From assembly GCA_013397695.1 (NCBI GenBank), contig VYZI01000002.1:4737422-4801421 (forward strand): a stretch of 64,000 bases of DNA, read 5' to 3'. This stretch comes from Centropus unirufus (taxonomy: Eukaryota; Chordata; Aves; Cuculiformes; Centropidae). Position 1 is the first letter of the stretch, and each line of letters begins with the position of its first letter. The notes beneath the pieces were generated by a model. That model was given only the letters and a program-made list of their open reading frames with translations, searched no databases and had not been told where the DNA came from. Positions 1 through 9,890 of this stretch are shown in pieces. Position numbers and translations under genes: made by a program.

Positions 1-35
1 CCCGCCCCGCGCCCGCCCTCTCCTTTTTCTCCCGG

Positions 36-71
36 CGGCGCTGTCATCCCTCACCGCCGCTGACAGCGCCG
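36..71. promoter_or_regulatory. Perfect inverted repeat with paired TGACAG sites
   Basis: The 11-base arms CGGCGCTGTCA (36-46) and TGACAGCGCCG (61-71) are exact reverse complements separated by 14 bases. Each arm holds TGACAG, the core recognised by TALE homeodomain proteins (MEIS, PREP, TGIF). It lies beside two CCAAT boxes in the CpG island. Confidence 0.5.
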
Positions 72-86
72 TCCCCGCGCCTCCCC

Positions 87-122
87 ATTGGGCGGCCGCT
101 ACGCGGCTCGGCCCCCGATTGG
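87..122 (-). promoter_or_regulatory. Two CCAAT boxes 31 bases apart
   Basis: ATTGG at 87-91 and 118-122 reads CCAAT on the minus strand. The start-to-start spacing is 31 bases, about three helical turns, as often seen for paired NF-Y sites. The orientation fits a minus-strand promoter to the left. Confidence 0.5.
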
Positions 123-700
123 CTCCCCGCCGCGGGGCGATGGGGCTCCGCGGGGCGCGCGGCGGGGCGCGCGGCGGCTTAACCCTTTGCGGCCCGCGGG
201 GCTCCTGGCCCCTCTGCCCCGCCGGGCGCCGCGCTGCTCGTCGGTGCCACCGAGGCGACCCTCGCAGGGAGGTTTCCTCCTCTTTGGTGGAGAGCGGAGG
301 ATTCCACTCGCGGAGGGAAGGATAATAGTTTCGGGGTGTTTTCCCTCCCGCCGCGCCTCGGAGAGTCAGCGAGCTCTGCAGGCAGCAGCGGGGAAGGGTC
401 CGGTCGCAGCGGGAAAAGACGCGGGGGGAGCGGGAAGGACGGTGCAAGATGCGTGATAATCGGGGAAAAGCCCCGCGAAATTACTTGTTTCGGGGGTTGC
501 TGGGCGGCAGGACTAGGGCTACGTGCTCTGGGAGAGCGCCCAGACCGCCGGCCGCCCGCCTTGGGGTGCAGATGCAAAATAGGCGCGACCTAAAAATGGT
601 AAAAAAAATATCATTTTCTCCAGTTTGTTTGTTTAAAAGCGCGGTCAGTTTTATGCCAGGGGCCGCCTTCGGCCCACGAGGCTTTTAACATTTTATTGGG

Positions 701-1690
701 GGCAGCTTCTTGCAAATTAGAGGCTGCTTTCCTCGAAGCAGTGCTTTCCCTGAAAGAAAATGGCCCTAAACAAGAAGCTTTGGGAAACAAATACACGCCC
801 TTGAACTGTGTAAATGCGACTCGTTGCCAAAACAACAATGCGCCCCCAAACATCATGATTTTCTTTGTGTCAGACATTATTAGCTTTCTCCAAGCTAACA
901 GAAAAATCCCGGCCAGGGTATCAAGCAAGTAGGAGAGGAAAAAAATGCCAGCGCTTCGCCACCCGGATTTTTTGGTGCTGGGGAGACTCGGCAATGAAAC
1001 GCGGTAAAGCATATCAAAATGATAACCCCAAGCTCGGCTTCGCTTTGCGAGCCGCATTCTCGGAGTGTCAGCCTGCCTTTTCCCGGGCATGTGCCCACTT
1101 CCAACATTTCGCTACTGTATCCCCTCAGAGATGAGCGCCTCTTTGCCACAGACCACGAAGCCGTGCTAATTAATTATCAACGACTCTGGCACGAATTAAA
1201 TGTTTTCAATCATCGTTCTTCGCCGGAAATTAAAGAAATAAAATAAATTATCCCGCTTTCCTATGCAGCACGAAGCCGGAGAGCACCTTTGCCTGAGTGA
1301 AAGGGGAAAGGCTTTATGTTCCTGAACAAATTCAGCCCATTTCAATAACCTCCCTTCGGCTCACTCGTTATCCCTTTCTTCCGCCCAGGTATTTCCCGGG
1401 GTAATCATCGCTTCTGCCACCCAAGACTTCGGTGCCACGAGACACTCAGGAAATACCCAAAGGGGATTTTATTTTTTTAATTTATGTTTTTGTTTTTTTT
1501 TAAGATCTGGACAAAATACGAGGCAGATGGGGAAGCTGCGAGAAATCCACTTTCGAAGAGATGTTCAAGAGGTTTAGCAAGGGTGCCATGTGCAGATGTT
1601 TTAAGGGATGCTAAATAGCCGAGAGGTGAAATTTGGGTGGTCAGAGGAGATGCATGGATGGAGACCAGGGAAGAGAGCAAGGGCTTCATG
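701..1690. other. Non-coding upstream DNA with a homeodomain-site-rich patch
   Basis: Mixed-composition DNA between two GC-rich blocks. No gene is supported. The patch around 1160-1260 is dense in TAATTA/AATTAAA words and looks like candidate conserved regulatory DNA (listed separately). Confidence 0.4.
1160..1260. promoter_or_regulatory. Candidate enhancer: cluster of homeodomain-type AT words
   Basis: Contains CTAATTAATTATC near 1166, GAATTAAA near 1193 and AAATTAAAG near 1228, within otherwise moderate GC DNA about 1 kb from the probable NKX3-2 promoter. Called from motif density only. No conservation data were available. Confidence 0.28.
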
Positions 1691-1699
1691 CTACTTAGG

Positions 1700-3120
1700 C
1701 GAAAGGCTGGAGGTGTGAGCTGTGGGAGCTGCTGGCCGTAGAGGGGCTCTGGGGCACGGTGAAGACGGGGAGCTCCGAGCAGGACTGGCCGGGGCAGTTT
1801 TTCTGCGTGTGATTCTGTTTTCGGGCTCTACTCAGGTGCGGCAGCCCGCCGAGCAGGGGGCAGAGCAGGCAGCTGCTGTGGGGCCGGGGGAGCGGCGGGG
1901 AGGACGGAGAGGCTCTCTCCCGGTGCAGCCTCCCTCCCTCCAATCCAGCATAGCCAGCTCCAGCCCGCGAAGTCCCCGATTTACAAGTTTTCGCGTCCAA
2001 GCTCTTGGAAATACCTGTGGTTAGTTTACAATGACTGTAATTCTTTGCTAATTTACCATTTTTCTCCGCCCCCTTCTTTTTATTTATATTTTTTAATTAT
2101 TTTTTTTGTTTTGTTCTCTCCCCCTCTCTCGCCTGCCGGGGCGATCTCTGAGCCCTCTTCTCGACCAGAAAAACTACTGTTTTGGGGAAGGAAATGCCTG
2201 GGGAGGAGGCCGGGAGGAAGGCGAGAGGCAGCGGGGCTGAGGAGCAGCGGAGCGGTCCCGGGGGCCGGCTGGGTGGTCCAGCCCCGCCGGGGGAACGGGC
2301 AGGGAGGGGAGGAGGCAGGGATGGGGGAGCGGTGGCTGCCCCGGCACTTGCTCCGCGCTGGGGGAGGGCTCGCAGATGGCTCCCGGCCGCCCTCCGCTCG
2401 GGAAGCACCGGCGGGAAAAGGCTCCCCAGCCGCGGCGTGGGGCTGGAGCGGGGCCGCCTCCCCGCGGGAAAAGGCTCGAGGAGAGCGGGAGCCGCCAGGC
2501 GCTGCAGCCAGGCAGGCGCTGCTCCCGCTTCCCCAACCCGCGCCGTGGTTTGTCGCGGGATGCCGGGGCAGGACACTGGGCCGGTGTCCCCCCAGGATCC
2601 CCGCACGGCAGCGCCTGAAACCGGGATGCCGGCGCGGGCACGACTTCCACCTTTTCCCACCCGCGACGAGGTCTCCGCACCCCGCGGTTTGGAAGCAGCC
2701 AAACCCCACGCATCGAGCCGGAGCCGCGGTTTCCCAGCTGTGAATCGTCCTGCATCGGGGATCCCCGGGCGCGGCAGCCGCCCTTCCCGCCGCCCTGCGG
2801 ATCCCGCGGCCCCGTGTCCAGCGTCCTGCCGCGCATCCCGGCTCGCCGCGCCTCATCCCGGCCGCGTCCGGGCGGCCCCACCTAGAGGCGCCCCCGCAGC
2901 ACTGCCCGGCCCCGGGGCTGCTCCGGCCCTGGGCGACCTGCGGCGCTTGGGGACACCGGGGTGGGCCAGGGCAAGGCCACCTCGTGTGGGGACACCGGCA
3001 TCCAGCGACAAACCGCGGCGCGGGCTGGGAAAGCGGGAGCAGAGCCTGCCCGGCTGCCGCCTGAGGTGGCTCCTTGCAGTCACCTGAGGCGTTTCTCTCC
3101 CCAGGTGTGAGGGGACTCGC
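1700..3120. promoter_or_regulatory. Second GC/CpG-rich block
   Basis: Strongly GC-rich with many CpG from about 1700, interrupted by a T-rich stretch at 2050-2125, to about 3110. Long open frames occur in several frames on both strands, as expected of GC-rich DNA without stops. None shows a recognisable domain. It may be a shore or alternative promoter of the NKX3-2 locus, or the start of a non-coding transcript. Confidence 0.5.
2500..3060. repeat. Inverted duplication, about 66-base arms
   Basis: The segment 2500-2566 and the segment 2995-3060 are imperfect reverse complements sharing, for instance, GCGACAAACC, CGGCGCGGG and AAGCGGGAGCAG in order on the opposite strand. They are separated by about 430 bases. 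I recognise no known element. Confidence 0.75.
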
Positions 3121-6100
3121 TCAAAAAAGCACTGCGAGCAGTGCCAAGGGTGAGGAATCAGGCAAGGAAGTGACCTGCTCATGGGCGCCTTATGAAAGCG
3201 TCAGATAAACGTGTGAAAGAAGGCACTCACGTACACCAAGAAGACTGTAAAACCTTAAAAAGGCCTTCGTAATGAGCACGCACTTTTTAATACAATATAT
3301 AATGCTGCACAGGAAGATTCAGATGGCCCCCTGGGTGACAGTAGCTTGCGCTGGGAAAATGAAATGCTATAAGCTTATAATCTCTCCCTCAGGGTGGGAT
3401 TTGCACAGTATGGGAAATTAATTAGCGATGTAGCCTCCATGCACGAGCTCTTGGGCAGAGCTAGCCTAGCTCAGTCCCTCTTCTATCCCAACTCTCTGCC
3501 CGTGAACCCTTCTTAGCTCCAAGGCAGGCCAGGTTCATGGCCAAGGTGTGCCCCACACTGCAGCTCTCTTGGCAGCACTTCCCAAAGCTTACGTGGTGGT
3601 AGGGAATACCCTTGCCATACTTAATTACAGTCGGTATTTTTTTTCCCTAGACTCCCCAAACTCTCTTGTAATTTGCCCCCAGATACGCACACGAACAAAC
3701 ATATATCCTTGCAGTCCTGCTATGTCTTACAGGGGTTTAGGTGGGAGATGGAAATGGTACAAACAGTGCTTCCTCCTACAAGGAATTTTAATCCTTTGTG
3801 ATGCCGTTGGTGATGGGGAAGATTTGGTTTATGGTTTTAACCTCAGCTGTGCTCCTATCTGGATGTGCAGCAGAGGCACATAAAAATGTCCTGGACAGCT
3901 TGGTGGTTTTGCAGGAAAATCTCAGGTAAACTGTTTCTGAAAAGGTTTTGACTCTATGTTTTTAGTTGTAACAATTTATTTCCAAACAAATGTAGCCGTA
4001 GCTATATAGTAGGTGACACTTGTGCAACTCTAAAACAAGTTCCTAGCAGCATTTCTCCATGGATTTAATGAAAGACTTAATATAAGCAACTGTTGCAACA
4101 CTCAGCCTTCCAATTGCTTTTTGTAGTTGATGTCAGGATCCTGTGTTGTTGCCGAGATGTCAGCTGTAAGGTGCTTCAGGACTTCAGTGACAGCAGAAAT
4201 TACTGCCTACAGTTAACAGAAAAATCTGAATGATTTTTGGAATCCAACTGGATATTAAACTCTGAGAATGTGCAAATATAATGCTGACAATGAGAACTTC
4301 AATCTTAGTGACTCGAGAACCTCTTAGCAAATGAGCTCGGTAGGTTTTAATAGCTGCTTTGCAATCTACTTCTCTGCTTATATTCCTTATATGGGGAAAA
4401 TCCCATGTCCTTTAAGGTTGGGAGGCTCAAATACAAACACTCCTATAGGAGTTTACAACCAAACTGAAAGGAATGCTTGTATCTTGCTGCTTGCGTATGT
4501 ACAGTGACATGATCTGGCCTAGTTTTGTTGCTCAGAGCTGCTGTTTCTCAGGAAACAAACCCAAATCTCCCTCTTTTTCCTTCATCTTAACAATGAAAAA
4601 GTGAAGGCTGGGCATGCAGAGTACCAAGCCTGAAACCAAAACTACAAACATTTAATTTCACTCTATGGCAGTTTTTCTTCTGAATTATTTTTCCTTGCAA
4701 GACCCTGAAAAGGAACAGACATAAGGACAATACAAGCACACTCCTGAGAAAAAGTGAGGATATACAGTCATCTCCTCTGCTTGGTGCCAGGAGGCCACTA
4801 GCTGTGTACGCCTTGAGAGCCCCATCCTACAATTGTTCTCAGGTGAGAATGTCTTTTGAAGAAAATCTTCTCTTTGACTCTTATTTTTACGCCTGGCTTT
4901 CTACTACCCCATTAAATGGCTATATGTGTATTCCCCATCTTATGATGTGTGTATCTGTAGGATAGAAATACAACCTGGACAAGACTATCTTGATTTACTG
5001 ATAAAAAGTGAGCTAGCATATCCAAGTGGCCAAATGCATCTCATAATCATTAATTAAAGCTTTTTATTTTTTTTTCTCTGAAATAAATATTGTGATATTT
5101 CGGCCCTGTATTTAGTTTGTATTTGTTTCAAGCGCTTATGAAAGGGGAGGGGAAAGCTTATTTATTTGCAGTCTCTGATAGAAGAACTGGAGTAGAAACA
5201 GAGTGAGTGACTTATGCCGAAGCTTTCTATGTGAGATTCTTCCACACGGTATCTGGTCTGTCTATCGGCTCTGAATTTTCCTTTGTTATTTACTGGAATG
5301 TTTTAATGGCCGTTCACCATATTACAGTAGATAAATTCGCTGTGTGCAAGTCTCTAAGCTTTTAAGAAGCCTCATAGTACAGATTAGTCATCATTTGAAG
5401 TCTAAGTTTCCTTTACTGTTGCTTCTCAATCTGTAAATAACTAATAACCTTTCCTACTTTTTGTTTGAAATAGCTGAGCTCACTTTTCATGTATGATGGA
5501 CTAACTTGGTGATTACATCAACAGCTACATTGGGCTAACATTTAAATATTTTTATTGCTTCTGACGCTTAGGTAAATCAAGTAAGCCTGCCGGCCTCTCA
5601 GGATACTGGAAATGTTTACATTTATAAAGTGATTTTGCATCTTTGTCTAAGAGTCACATCGTTATTAACAGCAGGTCAACGGTCGTTTTATATTAATTTT
5701 TCTATCTCTTTATTATTTGTGTCAGGAGTACAAACCCATCAAAGTACCTGGGAGTGTCTGGGACTTAATAATTATAAATCTACACAGATCAACAATTACG
5801 CAAAAGTGTCAGAATTTGAGATCAAAGGCTCCCTTGTAACACATTATTCTCACACTGAATAGGAAGCCCAAACTGTGGAGATAGGACAGGGAATTTCTCT
5901 GCATGTCTTGTGTGTGGTGTTGGGTGTTGGAGTGCTTGCTCAGAGAAGCAGATCTGCCACAGGAGCTCTAGTACAGGACTCAGGTGCCTCAAACAAGATG
6001 TGTTGCAAAGATGAGAATCATGGTACATCTGTCCTGTTTTTGATCCAGGCCTATGTGATTGAATTCACGTCTGAAGAGAAAGCAGAGGAGTGAGCTTATC

Positions 6101-9090
6101 AGGTAGTCAGTCTGGTCTGGTCAACCCAAGATCAAAGCTAGGCAACTCAGACCAGCATCTCACTCCATGGTATCTCCATTCTCTGATGGGACCCCAGCCT
6201 CTCTGAGAGCTTTATGACACTTCTGGTGGAAAACAAGGTCCCCCATTCTACGTGTTGTGTGACAGGGGAGTCCACACCTGCAGCTGCTTTGCATGGCCAC
6301 AGTGTTGGCCTTGCTGTGATCCATGCCCAATAACCCATGGTGGAGCAGCCAAGCCAAGATGTTTGAGCATGGAGACCTTGGATCCAGCGTTGGGTTTATG
6401 AAGTTCAGGAAATTAGCAGGTTCACTGTGTGAGTTGTTTCCACTGGCAAGGCTTTTGTATGTACAGTGACTGTACATTTCATCTGAACACAGCCTTTATA
6501 TTAAATCACTAATTCTTTTGGCTTGCTCAGTGAGAATACAAATACTTACATAAACCTCCCAAATAAATTAGTAACTCTATTTTGTTCAGTTCACATGCAA
6601 ATTTAATTGGCTGCCTGAAAATCAGCAAACATGACACAATTTGTCTGTGGGCAGTAGAGATATTGTTCATATTTTCTGTGTGTATCTTAGAGAATAGAGA
6701 CTTTGAGCATGGCAGTTATGGATAACTGTATATGCACACCCTGTCTTGTCTTTATGACAATTCTTGCCTCTCAGAATTAACGTTTTCATGTTGCCTCTGC
6801 CTAAATGTAGAGAATTGGCTCATCTGGAGCATTTCTTTGGTGTTGAGGGGAGCACAGCCTGAGTGGGTTCTTGGGGTATTTCTGTCATAGAAGTAGCCAT
6901 TCCAATAATTTATTAGCCAGGCACATTTTGAGATTTACCTAGCAGAAGTTAAAAATAGTAAGGCACGGGACAGATGACAAAATAAAAATTTGTAATATGA
7001 CAAAAAGAGTTTGCCCTCTGCCCATTACACTGACAAGAGTAAATGAGAAGGTTGAATAATTTTCCAGTACTAAAGGACTCCTGTGACTTGGTGTAAAACT
7101 CTTAAGTTGTGAGAGGAACCAGACATGCAGGTAGAAAAAAATGTCAGTAATGAAACTCTTGGGAAACCAAGAAAGTCCTTTTCATTTTCTGGGAGGTTTT
7201 TCACAACAAAAAAGATGCAGAAATTTGCCTGCAAGTGAAATGAGAAAGGCGGAGGAGTGCTGGCTGTGACATTTTGGTAATACTTTCAAGATGGCAAGTT
7301 GTGATTTCCTGCTATGGATGAGGTTATTGTTGGCAGGAGGAATGAGAGCTTTCTTCTCTCCCTGCTTGGGAAAGAGGATAATGTGTGGTGTAGCCTTCTG
7401 GTGCTTTATAGTGTCGTCTGCATTTTATGAAAGGTGATTAAAAACCCCACAGTTTTCTCTATATACTCTCAGCATTCCAACCCCATAGAGGACCACTGCA
7501 GTCTGCTGCCTGTAGGGGCATCAAAACCTGGTCTTCGGCCAAAAATATTATTATCAACTGTCCTTCTGTATCTCTGGAGGACTTCTGATGTGGCTGTGTT
7601 TACTCCACACAGTGCGCATTTTGTGCAATGCTTCTGTGTCAAAAAGACACCTTTGGAGAAGACACCTTTGGAGAAGACACCTTTGGAGAAGGTTAGGCAG
7701 GCGGATGTTCTATTTTGCATTAGATATTCTCCCTCACCAGGAAATACAACATTTAACAAAGCAAAATGTTGAGTTTCATAGCTCCCAGAACATGTCTGCA
7801 GTATTGTCTTGTGCAAAATATGCAACAAAGTCCTTGTGGTCTGTCCTCCTTGAGATGTGATGATTGTCTGGCTGACTGACCATCCCAAACAGGAATATAG
7901 GCACGTGGACCAGTCATGCTCCTACTGGCATTCATATCTCTGACTTTGCCTGTAGTTATCACAGAGGGGACAAAAGTCGTCCAACAGCAAAGGGCCTCCA
8001 CATACAATAATGTTTCATTCGCAGGGTTTAATTTAGATATTTTAGTGGCTCCCCAAGAGATAACCGTAGGAAAACTCTGCCGTCAAAAGGTCTGTTGACC
8101 TTGGAGCTCTGGAACAACTGGCAGACTCTGGAAGGGCAGTAGCACCCTTGGAGAGGAAAGCTGACATCTCTGGAGTCTACGTGAGCTATGACAGTATCTG
8201 GCATGGAAGAATTTTAACCTTCCAACCCCAAATTCCTTGCTTTTTGGTCTGCATTTGGCCAGGGGCACTGTAAGAGCTCCTAGAGCTGCTTTCTAACACA
8301 TGGCGACTTCAAAGTCAGGCCTGGGCAGGTCATACCAACTGCTTTGGTATAAGGTAGCGACTGCTTTTCCAGAGAGCATATTAAGTGTCAGAACACCTGG
8401 ATAACGAGACCAGACTATCAGCTGTGACCCTGAAAAGTAGCCTGTCATTCACAAATCAATGTCATGGCAGGAATCTACGCATTGCTTCCGTTCAATATCC
8501 ATAGCCCTTTGGACGCGGGATGTGGTAGTGGTATTTCTCATGAACACCTCAGTGCCACACCCTTGCATTTAAGAAACTATTTTTTCAGAAAGCGTTCATT
8601 CTGAGCCCCATGAAAAGAGCAGTTTATTAAAATGTTGGGATGTTACTTGATGTTGCTAGCTTTGATATGCATCCCTTATCATGTCCTAGTATCTCCGCCC
8701 CACCTGACACACAGAAACCTCCTGTGCATTTTCTCCAAGGTGCAGAGGGTGTTCGATGATTTCCTTCAAGAATGGGCTTTATTTTCCCACCTACTGGCCC
8801 AGCTGGTGTTGGATGTTGACGCTGTCCCAGCTCTCACTTACTGAATCCTGGGAACACAAAAAGTTATTCCAGTCACATCAGAGTCAACTGCAAAAAAACA
8901 CCAGGAATTAGGATGGGTAATGAAGAGGGGCTCGAAATGGCTCTAATGATTATTTTCACAACTTCTCTTATTGTCTTTACTCTCAGTAGCTAATAAGAGT
9001 TAATCTAAAGGCACCTTAGCCTGGGTCTAACCTGTTGTAATGTCAGTATGGCCGTGTACTTTCGCACTCCACAAAGCTTCTTGGTCATGG
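3121..9090. other. Intergenic DNA, no gene seen
   Basis: Average to AT-rich DNA between the NKX3-2 side and BOD1L1. Only short unconnected open frames occur, none with recognisable protein similarity. No clear CR1 or other mobile element was recognised. The AT-rich stretch 5040-5560 (with TAATTAAAG and TTTATTT words) is a possible conserved non-coding element. A small exact tandem repeat at 7646-7690 is listed separately. Confidence 0.5.
7646..7690. repeat. Exact 15-base tandem repeat, 3 copies
   Basis: GACACCTTTGGAGAA occurs three times head to tail without mismatch. It is a multiple of 3, so open frames cross it on both strands, but there is no other sign of coding. Confidence 0.95.
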
Positions 9091-9420
9091 CAGGAAGATT
9101 GACAGGAGAGAAAAATGGAGCTGAAGGAAAGTCTTTTGAAGAAATAAAAGGTGAGCGAAGGAGAGGTCAGATAGGCCTAATCCAAGAGTATGCACCAAAC
9201 TGATGAGGGAAAGGAAAGGGGCAGAAGACGGGAGAATGGAGAGCTGAGAGGGACCCTGTGAGGGAAGGGAGCAAACAGACATCGAGTAGCAAAAGACAGG
9301 TAAGATGAGAAGTGAGGAGGAGGGGATTGGAACAGCAAAGGGCTGGGAACAGAGGCTGGAAAATGAGAGAAATGGGAAGATCTGGGCAAGGTACCTGTGT
9401 CTGGAACGGACAGTTTCTAT
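9091..9420. repeat. Purine-rich (GA) low-complexity tract
   Basis: The plus strand is strongly biased to A and G over about 300 bases, with GAGG/GGGAA words, and the minus strand is accordingly pyrimidine-rich. The open frames on the complement are Ser/Leu/Phe/Pro-rich artefacts of this bias. Confidence 0.6.
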
Positions 9421-9875
9421 CAAACCTCCAAATCTAACCTGTTACACTTGGGAAAAGTGTTAAATGCATTGCTCCTCAAGACGTTTGGGGTGCCTATAAA
9501 CGCAGAACCTGTTACACGGAACATGTGTTGTACCTATAAATACAACACTAGGTGGATTTAGATCCCTGCATGGCATGCCATACAGCATATTCATTAATAT
9601 AGAGCAGGAAATAGGTATTCCTGCCAAAATCGGTGGCATCCTGCCTGTGCTGATCTGTGCCTCACAGCAACTTAGGAGGAGCTGGCAGACTGGCCGGTCG
9701 GGATGCCCAGGTGGTGGTGGAACCAGGACTGTCGCGTGGCAGCCCCTCCTTGCTCCTCTGTCGTGACATTGTGGAGCTGGTCCAACCCTCCTGGGCTTCG
9801 GGTCCGGCCGGCGACAGGAGAGTCCTGTGTGTGACGTGGGAACAGCGCACACTGCGCTACCTGGCAGGCACCAGT

Positions 9876-9890
9876 TGCCATCTAGTGGCT
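9876..9890 (-). promoter_or_regulatory. CTCF-type motif
   Basis: On the minus strand the sequence reads AGCCACTAGATGGCA, which fits the CTCF core consensus CCACYAGRKGGCR across the whole core. It lies in a locally GC-richer patch between NKX3-2 and BOD1L1, so it could mark a domain boundary or loop anchor. A much weaker match in the same orientation lies near 10096-10113. Confidence 0.55.

Larger units (their letters stand above)
1..700. promoter_or_regulatory. CpG island, probable NKX3-2 upstream/promoter region
   Basis: Very GC-rich with dense CpG for about 600 bases, then falling off. Promoter-type motifs (CCAAT boxes) point toward transcription leftward on the minus strand. In vertebrates NKX3-2, a homeobox repressor of chondrocyte maturation, lies next to the 3' end of BOD1L1 in the same orientation. 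I therefore infer that NKX3-2 starts just outside the left edge. No NKX3-2 coding sequence is visible, so this rests on synteny and orientation only. Confidence 0.55.

Noticed and set aside
1..700. NKX3-2 coding sequence at the left edge
   Set aside because: Neither strand gives the homeodomain or the conserved N-terminal motif, so only promoter-type DNA is claimed.
2080..3087. Overlapping open frames of 200-300 codons on both strands
   Set aside because: GC-rich DNA lacks stop codons by chance. The products are Pro/Arg/Gly/Ala-rich and differ in every frame, with no domain.
7434..7888. Open frames on both strands around the 15-base repeat
   Set aside because: The repeat length is a multiple of 3 and so keeps frames open. 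No homology or exon signals.
9085..9423. 112-codon minus-strand hydrophobic/Ser-rich frame
   Set aside because: Product of the GA-rich tract. Composition artefact.
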